NCBI GenBank assembly: GCA_900770215.1
Contig: CAAGJW010000083.1
Coordinates: 1-41,685, forward strand
DNA: 41,685 nucleotides
Reading direction: 5' to 3'
Source of the DNA: Bacteroidales bacterium
GTDB lineage: Bacteria > Bacteroidota > Bacteroidia > Bacteroidales > Muribaculaceae
Below the pieces are notes generated by a model. It did not search any database and was not told where the DNA came from. It was given only the letters and a program-made list of their open reading frames with translations. Both the position numbers and the translations under genes were made by a program. This document shows positions 34,056 to 41,685 of the stretch, piece by piece (positions within the stretch are counted from its first letter, which is position 1; each line of letters opens with the position of its first letter).

Positions 34056-34085
34056 GTTCTGCCTATTTATCACTATAGGCAGGAC
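34056..34085 (-). promoter_or_regulatory. Leader hairpin upstream of the arginase-like gene
   Basis: CTGCCTAT and ATAGGCAG form a perfect 8-bp stem, extended to 11 bp with one wobble, around an 8-nt loop. It ends 57 nt before the ATG and could be an operator or an RNA control element. Confidence 0.45.
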
Positions 34086-34221
34086 GACAAAGGCGGCCTC
34101 TGCCCTCAGAAAAACATGACACACAATGAAGCCATCAGGTGAGAATTGCCGAAAATGGGCGTTTTTAGTGATGAAAGTCAAAAAACAATCCTTATGTTGC
34201 ATTAATATTTAGAAAAAATCT

Positions 34222-34229
34222 TATCTTTG
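34222..34229 (+). promoter_or_regulatory. -7 element upstream of the NagB-like/PIG-L gene
   Basis: TATCTTTG fits TAnnTTTG and lies 118 nt before the ATG. The -33 element is weak (GTTG at 34196-34199). Confidence 0.5.
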
Positions 34230-34347
34230 CTTCTGAGCAACGGCAAGAGGTCGAGAGCGCGCCCCTGGCAGGCGAGTCCCCCCTCCTCCTGGAATGTGTG
34301 CACTTGCAATGTAAATTTAGACAGAAAAAAATTCAGGAAACTAAAAG

Positions 34348-36342
34348 ATGGATAATATAACCGAACTGAGTTCAAAGATAAAGCTCGACCAAGTGCCTAC
34401 CCGCCTGTACAGGCCCGAGAGCGAGCTGGAGCTGGCCTCGCTCACGCGCTGCGAGAAGATCTACACCAAGATAGTGGAAACCCCCAGCGAGGGTGCGGCC
34501 GACGTGGCGGCCGACATTGCCCACCAGATAGCCCGCAACGTGCGAGAGAAAGGGCGCTGCGTGATAGGGCTGGGCGCGGGCCGGGCAGCTCTCGACGTCT
34601 ACGACGAACTGGTGAAGCTGTACTTTGCCGACAAGGTGAGCTTTGCCAACGTTGTCGCCTTCAACATGAGCGAGCTCGGGCTGGGCAACGCGCGCGACGA
34701 CTCGCAGAGCACTATAAGCCGCCTTTACGAGCGGCTGTTTCGCAAGGTCGACATCGACCCCAACAACATCCACACCTTCGACCCGAATGCCACCAAGGAG
34801 AACGTGCACAAGCTGTGCAAGATCTACGAGACCACCATCGACGAGTACGGGGGCCTCGATGTGGTGATATGCCAGCTCACCAAGACGGGCGGCCTGGCCT
34901 TTAACGACCCTGGCACGTCGTCGTCGTCGAGCTGCCGCCTGGTGCTGCTGAGCAACGAGACGCGCCAGCGCATCGCCGAGTCCTACCAGTGCGAGATAGC
35001 CCCCGACACGGCCGTGACACTGGGCATGAGCAACCTGCTCTCGGCCCGCAAGTTCTATGCCGTGGCCTGGGGTGAGGAGAGCATCGATGCCGTGTACAAC
35101 TCCATCGAAGGCAAGATTTCGGACCTCTATCCGGCATCGTTCCTGCAGATGCACCGCGACGTGAAGCTCACCATCGACCTAGAGGCTGCCACCCGTCTCA
35201 CCCGCATCAATTTCCCGTGGAAGGTGACCAGTTGCGACTGGACGCCGCAGCTCGTGCGCCGCGCCATCGTGTGGCTGAGCCAGCACACGGGCAAGCCGGT
35301 GCTCAAGCTCACCAACAAAGACTACAACGACAACGGCCTGAGCGAGCTGGTGACCGTGTTTGGCTCGGCCTACAACGTTAACATCAAGATATTCAACGAC
35401 CTGCAGCACACCATCACCGGGTGGCCCGGCGGCAAGCCCAACGCCGACGACTCGTCGCGCCCCGAGCGGGCACTGCCCTATCCCAAGCGCGTGCTGGTGT
35501 TCAGCCCGCACCCCGACGACGCCGTGGTGTCGATGGGCGGCACCCTGCGCCGACTTGTGCAGCAGGGCCACGACGTGCACGTGGTGTTCCAGACCAGCGG
35601 CGACATCACCGTGGCCGATGAGGACCTGGAGCGCACCTTGATGCTCAACAGCATGATAAGCGACCACTACGGCTACCCGCAAGAGCGCAGGCGTGCTGTG
35701 GCGCAGTCGATCACCGAGGGGCTCAAGGCCAAGAAGCCTGGCGACCCCGACAATGCCGAGATGCGATTTATGAAGGGCCGCATCCTCACGTGCGAGTCGA
35801 TCATGGGCTGCACTTACATGGGCGTGAAGCGCGACCACATACACGAACTTGCGCTACCTTTCTACGAGAGCAACCCCTATGGTCGCGGCAAGGTGACCGA
35901 TGCCGACGTGCTGCTCATCAGGAAAATCATCGAGGAAGTGAAGCCGCACCAGATATTCTTTGCCGACGACCTGAGCGACCCCTACGGCACGCACATGCGC
36001 GCCACCAACGCTCTGCTTCTGGCCATCGATGAACTCAAAGAGGCCGACTTCATGCAGGAGTGCCGCATGTGGATGTACCGCGGCCAGTGGGGCACGTGGG
36101 ACATCGATCACATCGAGATGGCAGTGCCCATGAGCCCCGAGGAGTTCACCTTCAAGGTGAACGGCGTGCTCAAGCACCAGTCGCAGATACACGACGCCCC
36201 CTTCCGCGACCCGGGCGACGGCCAGCTCTCGTGGCAGAAGACCATCGACCGCAACAAGGACACGGCCGACGTGTATGCCTCGCTGGGTCTTGCCACCTAC
36301 GAGGCCATGGAGGCCTTTGTGCAATATCACCCCGAGAGGTGA
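34348..36342 (+). CDS. NagB-like / PIG-L (LmbE) deacetylase fusion protein
   Basis: A 664-residue two-domain protein. Residues about 10-290 have the NagB/RpiA fold (GLGAGRAALDVYDELV, FANVVAFNMSELGLG, GGLAFNDPGTSSSSS, SFLQMHRDV). Residues about 380-600 form a PIG-L/LmbE N-acetylglucosamine deacetylase-like domain, with the metal motif SPHPDD at 386-391 and a later DPYGTHMRATN. In the NagB part the catalytic residues are replaced: Asp72 by Ser108, Asp141 by Thr180, His143 by Gly182 and Glu148 by Asp187. Deaminase activity is therefore doubtful, although homologues are commonly labelled glucosamine-6-phosphate deaminase. A sugar-phosphate-sensing domain guiding a de-N-acetylase is a reasonable inference. 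It is probably monocistronic. Confidence 0.88.
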   Translation: MDNITELSSKIKLDQVPTRLYRPESELELASLTRCEKIYTKIVETPSEGAADVAADIAHQIARNVREKGRCVIGLGAGRAALDVYDELVKLYFADKVSFANVVAFNMSELGLGNARDDSQSTISRLYERLFRKVDIDPNNIHTFDPNATKENVHKLCKIYETTIDEYGGLDVVICQLTKTGGLAFNDPGTSSSSSCRLVLLSNETRQRIAESYQCEIAPDTAVTLGMSNLLSARKFYAVAWGEESIDAVYNSIEGKISDLYPASFLQMHRDVKLTIDLEAATRLTRINFPWKVTSCDWTPQLVRRAIVWLSQHTGKPVLKLTNKDYNDNGLSELVTVFGSAYNVNIKIFNDLQHTITGWPGGKPNADDSSRPERALPYPKRVLVFSPHPDDAVVSMGGTLRRLVQQGHDVHVVFQTSGDITVADEDLERTLMLNSMISDHYGYPQERRRAVAQSITEGLKAKKPGDPDNAEMRFMKGRILTCESIMGCTYMGVKRDHIHELALPFYESNPYGRGKVTDADVLLIRKIIEEVKPHQIFFADDLSDPYGTHMRATNALLLAIDELKEADFMQECRMWMYRGQWGTWDIDHIEMAVPMSPEEFTFKVNGVLKHQSQIHDAPFRDPGDGQLSWQKTIDRNKDTADVYASLGLATYEAMEAFVQYHPER

Positions 36343-36379
36343 GTCACACTCTACACAACACACCATCACACTTCACATG

Positions 36380-36432
36380 CAGCTGCCCCTCCCGGGCGAC
36401 AATGAGCCGCCCCTAAGAAAGAGGGGCAGCTG
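36380..36432 (+). terminator. Large hairpin after the fusion gene, possible terminator
   Basis: A 12-bp perfect stem (36380-36391 with 36421-36432) has an inner alternative: GCCCCT (36409-36414) can pair with AGGGGC (36422-36427). No T run follows. Confidence 0.5.
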
Positions 36433-36540
36433 TCGTTGTATCGAGCGCCACAAGACTGCGGTATCGAGTCAAAACTCAGAAAAAATGTGCTGAAAAGCAC
36501 ATATTTACCCACACAAAACGGAATTGTCAGGAATTTTACC

Positions 36541-36548
36541 TAAATTTG
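36541..36548 (+). promoter_or_regulatory. -7 element of the rnr promoter
   Basis: TAAATTTG fits TAnnTTTG. No matching TTTG about 20 nt upstream is seen. Confidence 0.5.
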
Positions 36549-36687
36549 TAGGTGGTATTTTAGGCCCTAGCCAGGCAGCGCGATGCCGAGTCGACCGCCA
36601 GGGAGTAGCCAAGAGAGCCCGGCAGCACAGCAAGCCACCGATGCTGTGGCCGATGTAAAACAAAACAACCGCAATATAATCACATAT

Positions 36688-39063
36688 ATGGCAAACAACG
36701 ACAAACTCAAATCCTTGAAGCAGGAACGCAGAGAATTCCACGACAAGGTGATTAACTTTTTCAATACCGAGGAAAATATACCCTACAACTACAAGCAGGT
36801 GTCGAGCAAGGTGGGAGCCAAGACTCCCAAGCAACGCGCCCTGGTGGTGGAAATACTCGAGCAGCTCGAAATCGACGGCTTCTTGAGCGAGAGCACTCCG
36901 GGCAAGTTCAAGGCCCTGCAGCGCAGCACCGTGGAAGAGGGCATCTTCATACGCCGCAGCAACGGCAAGAACAGTGTCGACACAGCCAACGACGACGGCA
37001 AGCCCATCTTTGTGGCCGAGCGCAACTCGATGCACGCGCTCAACGGCGACAAGGTGCTGGTGCACATCAGCGCCGCCCGCGAGGGCATGGAGCCCGAAGC
37101 CGAGGTCATCAAGATACTCGAGCGCAAGGAGCAAGTGTTCACCGGCACCCTGCTGGTGAAGAAATACTTTGCCCTGCTCAACACCGACAGCAAGTTTCTG
37201 GCCACCGACATCTTCATTCCCAACGAGAAGCTCAAGGGCGGCACCACGGGCGACAAGGCTGTGGTGAAAATCGTGGAGTGGCCCGAGGATGCCAACAGCC
37301 CCATAGGCGAGGTGATCGACGTGCTGGGCAAGGCTGGCGAGAACAACGCCGAGATCAACGCCATCATGGCCGAGTTTGGCCTGCCCTACAAGTACCCGCA
37401 GAACGTGGAGAAAGCAGCCGACCGCATCGACCCCGGCATCACCCCCGAAGAGATAGCCAAGCGCCGCGACATGCGCCAGGTCACCACCTTCACCATCGAC
37501 CCGAAAGACGCCAAGGACTTTGACGACGCCCTCTCGATAAGGAAGCTCGACAACGGCCACTGGGAGATAGGTGTGCACATTGCCGACGTGACCCACTATG
37601 TGAAGCCAGGCACCATCATCGAGAAAGAAGCCGAGAGCCGCGCCACATCGGTCTACCTGGTCGACCGCACGGTGCCCATGCTGCCCGAGCGGCTGTGCAA
37701 CTACATATGCTCGCTGCGTCCCGACGAGGAGAAACTCACCTACTCGGTAATCTTCGAGATGGACGACCAGGCCAAGCTCTACAACTACGAGATATGCCAC
37801 ACGGTGATCAAGAGCGACCGCCGCTTCTGCTATGAGGAGGCCCAGGAGGTGATCGAGACCGGCAAGGGCGACTACGCCCAGGAGCTGCGCAAGCTCAACG
37901 ACCTGGCCCAGAAGCTGCGCAAGCAGCGCTTCGACGACGGCGCAGTGGCCTTCAACCGCGAGGAGACCAGCTTTGAGATCGACGAGACCGGCAAGCCCAT
38001 CAAGGTGGTGCTGCACGTCTCAAAAGAGGCCAACAAGCTCATCGAGGAATTCATGCTGCTGGCCAACCGCAAGGTGGCCGAACACATAGGCAAGGTGAAG
38101 AAAGGACAGCACGCCAAGGCCTTTGTGTACCGCGTGCACGACATGCCCGACAGCGACAAGCTGGCCAACTTCGGGGAGATATGCGCCCACTTCGGCCACA
38201 AGGTAAAGACCCACGGCACAGCCAAGGAGGTGAACAAGAGCATCAACAAGCTGCTCGACGACATCAAGGGCAAGCCCGAGGAAGACCTGCTCTCGATACT
38301 TGCCATCCGCTCGATGGCCAAGGCCGTGTACTCGACCAACAATGTGGGCCACTACGGCCTGGCATTTGACTTCTACACCCACTTCACATCGCCCATACGC
38401 CGCTACCCCGACATGATGGTGCACCGCCTGCTCGACCGCTATGCCAAAAAGGGGGCGCGCAGCGTGAACCAGGCCGACCTGGAGGAAGAGTGCAAGCACG
38501 TGAGCGCGCAGGAGCAGCTGGCTGCCAATGCCGAGCGCGCCTCGATCAAGTACAAGAGCGTGGAGTTTATGGGCTACCGCCTGGGCGAGGTATTCACCGG
38601 CAAGATATCGGGAGTGACCGAGTGGGGCCTCTATGTGGAGGTTGACGAGACACACTGCGAGGGCATGATACCCGTGCGCGACCTCGACGACGACTTCTAC
38701 GAGTTTGACGAGAAAAACTACTATCTCATAGGCCGCCGCACCAAGAAGAAGTACCAACTGGGCGACCCCATCACCATCCAGGTGGCCCGCGCCGACCTCA
38801 TCAAGAAGCAGCTCGACTTTGCCCTGGTCGACAAGAACAACCCCGCCGGCAGCCACCACATCGACAAGGCGCCCATCACCGAGTCGAGCCGCTTTGCCTC
38901 TAAAAAGGAAAGCAAGGACGACCGCAAGCGCGACAACTATGAGGGCGGCAAGGCTTCGCGCCGCCAGCAGCGCGGCCGCCGCGGCAACTCAACGCGCCGT
39001 GCAGCCGAGGACCGCCACAAGAGCAAGAGCAGCCGCAAGGGCGGCAACCGCCGCCGCCATTGA
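36688..39063 (+). CDS. rnr: Ribonuclease R
   Basis: A 791-residue 3'-5' exoribonuclease of the RNB family that degrades structured RNA. In order: an N-terminal winged-helix segment (to about 75), cold-shock domains (about 80-245), and the RNB catalytic domain with DPKDAKDFDDALS carrying the metal-binding Asp residues. RNB motifs VHIADVTHYV and FTSPIRRYPDMMVHRLL follow, then an S1 domain (GKISGVTEWGLYVEV). It ends in a Lys/Arg/Ser/Gly-rich tail (about 735-791) typical of RNase R and useful for RNA binding. The ATG at 36688 (MANNDKLKSLKQ) is preferred over 36583, whose extension has no domain and lies close to the likely transcription start. A strong terminator follows. Confidence 0.95.
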   Translation: MANNDKLKSLKQERREFHDKVINFFNTEENIPYNYKQVSSKVGAKTPKQRALVVEILEQLEIDGFLSESTPGKFKALQRSTVEEGIFIRRSNGKNSVDTANDDGKPIFVAERNSMHALNGDKVLVHISAAREGMEPEAEVIKILERKEQVFTGTLLVKKYFALLNTDSKFLATDIFIPNEKLKGGTTGDKAVVKIVEWPEDANSPIGEVIDVLGKAGENNAEINAIMAEFGLPYKYPQNVEKAADRIDPGITPEEIAKRRDMRQVTTFTIDPKDAKDFDDALSIRKLDNGHWEIGVHIADVTHYVKPGTIIEKEAESRATSVYLVDRTVPMLPERLCNYICSLRPDEEKLTYSVIFEMDDQAKLYNYEICHTVIKSDRRFCYEEAQEVIETGKGDYAQELRKLNDLAQKLRKQRFDDGAVAFNREETSFEIDETGKPIKVVLHVSKEANKLIEEFMLLANRKVAEHIGKVKKGQHAKAFVYRVHDMPDSDKLANFGEICAHFGHKVKTHGTAKEVNKSINKLLDDIKGKPEEDLLSILAIRSMAKAVYSTNNVGHYGLAFDFYTHFTSPIRRYPDMMVHRLLDRYAKKGARSVNQADLEEECKHVSAQEQLAANAERASIKYKSVEFMGYRLGEVFTGKISGVTEWGLYVEVDETHCEGMIPVRDLDDDFYEFDEKNYYLIGRRTKKKYQLGDPITIQVARADLIKKQLDFALVDKNNPAGSHHIDKAPITESSRFASKKESKDDRKRDNYEGGKASRRQQRGRRGNSTRRAAEDRHKSKSSRKGGNRRRH

Positions 39064-39103
39064 CACACGCGGCAGGCGCCAAGCAGCTCTGCTGTGTCTA
39101 AAC

Positions 39104-39155
39104 AATGCAAGCGTGCACCACGCCCCAGCCAGGGCAGGTGCACGCTTGCATTTTA
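39104..39155 (+). terminator. Intrinsic terminator of rnr
   Basis: A 15-bp perfect stem (39105-39119 with 39137-39151) has a GC-rich 17-nt loop, followed by TTTA. The right half reads GGTGCACGCTTGCAT. Confidence 0.8.
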
Positions 39156-39195
39156 TGTTGCCGTGTTGTGACATGCCCCCGCGGGCTTGCCACAT

Positions 39196-39237
39196 AGAAA
39201 AAGAGAAAGCTGACTCCCCGTGTGGGGAATCAGCTTC
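39196..39237 (-). terminator. Intrinsic terminator of the small lipoprotein gene
   Basis: On the minus strand AAGCTGATTCCCC-acac-GGGGAGTCAGCTT forms a 13-position stem with one mismatch, followed by TTCTCTTTTT. It begins 36 nt after the lipoprotein stop. Confidence 0.85.
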
Positions 39238-39272
39238 AAACTCTTTAGTTCTGTGCGTTGTAAAGGGCTACA

Positions 39273-39509
39273 TTATTTTGCGCTCTTCTCAGCGGGTGCG
39301 CTCTTCTCAGCAGCACTTGCCTCGGGAGCTGCGCTCTTCTCAGCAGCAGCGCTAGCCTCGGGAGCTGCACTAGTCTCCTCAGCTGCAGAAACTTCCTCAG
39401 TCTGAGCTGCGCTAGTCTCCTCAGCAGAATTCTCCTCTGCCTTGTTAGAATTGCAAGATACCATAGCAACGCTGAATACAACAGCAAGTAATAAAACTAA
39501 CTTTTTCAT
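39273..39509 (-). CDS. Small Ala/Glu/Ser-rich lipoprotein of unknown function
   Basis: A 78-residue protein with a clear lipoprotein signal peptide (MKKLVLLLAVVFSVAMVSC, Cys19 in lipobox MVSC). The rest is low complexity, built from degenerate units such as AEETSAA, PEASAA and AEKSAAP, ending AEKSAK. The encoding DNA repeats at 39290-39425, e.g. GCCTCGGGAGCTGC twice and TCTTCTCAGCAG several times. No enzyme motif is present. A surface or periplasmic spacer or cell-wall-associated lipoprotein is possible, but the function is unknown. The ATG at 39509 is chosen over 39539, because the signal peptide then starts with MKK and the promoter lies at 39570. Its own promoter and terminator make it a free-standing, possibly abundant transcript. 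Confidence 0.85.
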   Translation of the reverse strand: MKKLVLLLAVVFSVAMVSCNSNKAEENSAEETSAAQTEEVSAAEETSAAPEASAAAEKSAAPEASAAEKSAPAEKSAK

Positions 39510-39569
39510 TTTCGTAAAATTTTTAAAATAATAAAACAATATTTTTTTCTTTGTGATCTAAAATCGATG

Positions 39570-39599
39570 CAAATTTATAACAAAAGTTTTACATGCAAA
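39570..39599 (-). promoter_or_regulatory. Promoter of the small lipoprotein gene
   Basis: On the minus strand TTTG (39596-39599) precedes TAAATTTG (39570-39577) by 18 nt. The leader would be about 55 nt. Confidence 0.65.
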
Positions 39600-39797
39600 C
39601 ATTTTTTCCTTTTTTTTTTCGAAAATCGAGTGTTAAGAAACATGTTTTTAAACAACGTTTGCACTTCGTTCGAGCCCAACAACCAGACATTCAACCATTT
39701 AATCATAGAGCTATTGGTTTAATCTCGAAACGTTAATTTGTGTGAACAAAAAATGTGATTATCTTCAGCCCACCGATTAAGATAGGCACCAGCAGCA

Positions 39798-41459
39798 TCA
39801 ATGGCTATAGAGAAAACGCTTGATGCTGCGCTTGGGCGTTTTTTGGAACTCATTGGCCATCAATTCAATGCGCGACAATCGCTCATAGGGTGCCACCAGC
39901 TTGTTGAGCTCGGTGAGCACCTGGGCCATGAGATCGGGCAGCTTGTCGCGCGTGATGCCCTGGGCGTCCATCACGTCGTAGTCGGGATAGACGAGGCCCA
40001 CAAGCTTGCCCTCGCGCTCCACGACCAGGCTCTCGTTGACATAGGCCATGTTGTTGAGCTTGGCCTCGATTTCCTCGGGATAGATATTCTGGCCGTTGGC
40101 ACCCAGGAGCATGGTCTTGAGACGGCCGCGTATGAAGATGGTGCCATCGGGGCTCAGGGTGCCCATGTCGCCAGTGTGCAGCCAGCCGTCGTCGTCGAGC
40201 ACCTTGTCGGTAGCCTCGTAGTTGTGGTAGTAGCCCTGCATCACGTTCTCACCCTTCACACATATCTCGCCAGGGGTGTTCTCGGGGTCGTCGCTCAGTA
40301 TCTTGGCCTCCATGATGCCAGGCAGCACACGGCCGGCACTGTGCAGCACAAACTCGCGCCAGGGCGTGTGGCTCACCAGCGGGGCACACTCGGTCATGCC
40401 GTAGCCCACGGTGAAGGGGAAGCGTATCTTGTAGAGAAACTCCTCGACCTCGGCGTTAAACGGGGCGCCGCCCACGATCACCTCTTCAAAGTTTCCGCCG
40501 AAGGCATCGACGAGCTGCTTCCTTATCTGCTCATAGATGCGATTGTCGAGCAGCGGCACAGCCAGCGCCCAGCGCAGCATGCCCTTGCTTATCTTGGGCA
40601 CGATGAGCTTGGTATAGATCTTTTCAAGCACCAGGGGCACAGTGATCACCAGGTTGGGGTGAATCTCGTTCATGGCCTTGACAATGATTTTGGGCGAGGG
40701 GATGCGTCCCAGCAGGGTGATGTGGGCACCCACGGCCAGCTGGCACAGCATGTCGAAGGCGCAGCCGTAGGCGTGGGCCAGGGGCAGAAACGATACCACC
40801 TTGCTCCCCCTGAAGCACAATTGCGAGTCGATGCCATACACGATGTTGCCCGCCAGGTTGTTGCCCGTGATCATCACGCCCTTGCTGAAGCCTGTGGTGC
40901 CCGAGGTGTAGTTGATGACCATGAGCTCCTTGTTGTCGATTTCGGGATACACGACGTCGGCAGGAGTGAACCCGCCAGGATAGGCAGCCTTGAAGAGATC
41001 GTCGACCTTGCCCAGGGCCTCGCCCACGGTCTCGCCCTCTTTCTGGGCGAGCAGGCTCTCGTCGTCGAGCGAGATGGCAGCCCTCACCTTGTGCAGCATG
41101 TCGAAGTCGATGCTGTCAAACACCGTCTTGCTCGACATGAGCAACACCGAGTCGCTGTGGTTGATGATGTGCTGGGCATCGTTGGGGTTGAATTCCTGCA
41201 AGATGGGCACAATCACGGCGCCATAGGTGATGGTGGCCATGAAGGTGGCCACCCACGACGGGGTGTTCTTGCCTATCAGGGCAATGTGGTCGCCCTTCTT
41301 GATGCCTATTTCTTTATAAAACAAGTGTATCTTGGCAATGAGCTGGGCAAACTGGCCATAGGTGAGGGTCGCCTTGGTGTTGTAGTCGGTCACTGCCGGC
41401 AGGTCCCAATTCTCTTTGAAGCTGTGAGAAAAAATCTTGATTGTATTTTCCTTCATCAT
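39798..41459 (-). CDS. Long-chain fatty acyl-CoA ligase (AMP-forming)
   Basis: A protein of about 553 residues of the ANL superfamily that activates a fatty acid to acyl-AMP and then acyl-CoA. Motifs are the AMP-binding P-loop INYTSGTTGFSKGVMI, FLPLAHAYG, the adenine-binding VGYGMTECAPLVS, and DDGWLHTGDMG with the hinge GRLKTMLLGANGQNIYPEEIE. The catalytic C-terminal Lys is probably in KTPKRSIKRF. The start is at ATG 41459 or the adjacent 41456 (MKENTIKIF). A further ATG at 41489 is possible. The open frame continues to 41621 but passes through the -7 promoter element at 41536-41543, so that part is not translated. No operon partners are visible on either side. Confidence 0.93.
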   Translation of the reverse strand: MMKENTIKIFSHSFKENWDLPAVTDYNTKATLTYGQFAQLIAKIHLFYKEIGIKKGDHIALIGKNTPSWVATFMATITYGAVIVPILQEFNPNDAQHIINHSDSVLLMSSKTVFDSIDFDMLHKVRAAISLDDESLLAQKEGETVGEALGKVDDLFKAAYPGGFTPADVVYPEIDNKELMVINYTSGTTGFSKGVMITGNNLAGNIVYGIDSQLCFRGSKVVSFLPLAHAYGCAFDMLCQLAVGAHITLLGRIPSPKIIVKAMNEIHPNLVITVPLVLEKIYTKLIVPKISKGMLRWALAVPLLDNRIYEQIRKQLVDAFGGNFEEVIVGGAPFNAEVEEFLYKIRFPFTVGYGMTECAPLVSHTPWREFVLHSAGRVLPGIMEAKILSDDPENTPGEICVKGENVMQGYYHNYEATDKVLDDDGWLHTGDMGTLSPDGTIFIRGRLKTMLLGANGQNIYPEEIEAKLNNMAYVNESLVVEREGKLVGLVYPDYDVMDAQGITRDKLPDLMAQVLTELNKLVAPYERLSRIELMANEFQKTPKRSIKRFLYSH

Positions 41460-41535
41460 AATTTCGGGAGTGTTATGTGTGTGGTGCATTGTGGCGGCGC
41501 TACTCGCGGTGGCGGCGTTGCAATGTATCGACGTG

Positions 41536-41543
41536 CAAAGGTA
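41536..41543 (-). promoter_or_regulatory. -7 element upstream of the acyl-CoA ligase gene
   Basis: TACCTTTG on the minus strand, about 77 nt before the chosen ATG. No TTTG is found at the usual distance. Confidence 0.5.
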
Positions 41544-41685
41544 GGGAAATAAATTAACAAATCGCACATTTTTGCACAAAATGTGTAATCGAGAAATTCC
41601 AATAAGAAGTGCAACGGCCATTCTCCTTACTCCACCCCAGGGGAAGGCCGCGCGCCGAGGGGGCTGGGCAAGCCCCCGTTGAGCG

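Larger units (their letters stand above)
34000..34347. other. Divergent intergenic region between the arginase-like gene and the NagB-like/PIG-L gene
   Basis: About 350 bp without a gene. It contains a hairpin at 34056-34085 in the leader of the leftward gene, and the rightward -7 element TATCTTTG at 34222-34229 with a poor GTTG 22 nt upstream. The remaining leader (about 34236-34347) is unstructured as far as I can see. Confidence 0.65.
36343..36687. other. Intergenic region and long leader of rnr
   Basis: About 345 bp without a gene. It holds two mutually exclusive hairpins (36380-36432), a 7-bp hairpin with a GAAA tetraloop (36485-36502) and a -7 element TAAATTTG (36541-36548). If the -7 element is used, rnr has a leader of about 135 nt. 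An in-frame ATG at 36583 would add 35 low-complexity residues to RNase R. Confidence 0.65.

Noticed and set aside
39286..39430. Short direct repeats resembling an array
   Set aside because: Repeats are irregular, in frame with a lipoprotein gene and without unique spacers, so they are not a CRISPR array. No cas genes or arrays were seen anywhere in the window.
41460..41621. N-terminal extension of the acyl-CoA ligase
   Set aside because: It runs through a good -7 element (41536-41543) and adds about 50 residues with no family similarity.

Overview
The window looks like a chromosomal segment of a GC-rich member of the Bacteroidales, perhaps Muribaculaceae or a Prevotella relative; the family is an inference. 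The order is supported by a complete type IX secretion core (PorT, PorP, GldK-L-M-N), the long form of IspG, and repeated Bacteroidetes promoters (TTTG, about 19-20 nt, TAnnTTTG) upstream of genes. Most genes are GC-rich with C/G-ending codons. The exception is a clearly AT-richer island at about 20.5-25.5 kb.

Layout: (1) The tail of an unknown gene with its terminator, then ychF. (2) A leftward exopolysaccharide operon from a strong promoter near 9.0 kb: Wza-type lipoprotein, Wzc-type tyrosine autokinase, Wzy-like polymerase, secreted beta-helix protein, GT4 glycosyltransferase. (3) Divergently, a GT2 glycosyltransferase and an acyltransferase-3 protein lead into porT, porP, gldK, gldL, gldM and gldN, the trans-envelope type IX secretion machine. 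(4) hcp (hybrid cluster protein). (5) An AT-rich type III restriction-modification island (mod, res); mod carries a run of nine G that keeps the frame open only at this length modulo 3. (6) dusB, then a hemerythrin-like Fe-S repair/NO-defence gene. (7) rpoN, a PAP2-like membrane protein, purE and ispG. (8) Leftward nagB, tRNA-Lys(CTT) and an arginase-superfamily gene. (9) A rightward NagB-like/PIG-L fusion protein and RNase R. (10) A leftward low-complexity lipoprotein and a long-chain acyl-CoA ligase.

How the parts connect: the polysaccharide genes and the type IX secretion genes lie back to back. This suggests joint building of the cell surface, since T9SS cargo in relatives is anchored to a polymerised LPS; that link is inference. 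hcp and the hemerythrin gene, 8 kb apart, carry the same GTnAC-N4-GTTAC dyad exactly 23 nt upstream of the -7 element. This points to one CRP/FNR-type nitrosative-stress activator (HcpR-like) controlling both. The type III mod gene appears phase-variable, so it could switch methylation and, through it, gene expression. A palindromic intergenic repeat of about 80 bp carries a complete promoter in front of two unrelated genes (GT2 and dusB), with partial or decayed relatives nearby.

The best candidates for something new are the phase-variable methyltransferase with an apparently exchanged recognition domain, the shared NO-stress operator, the promoter-bearing palindromic repeat, and the NagB-like domain that has lost its catalytic residues beside a fully canonical nagB.
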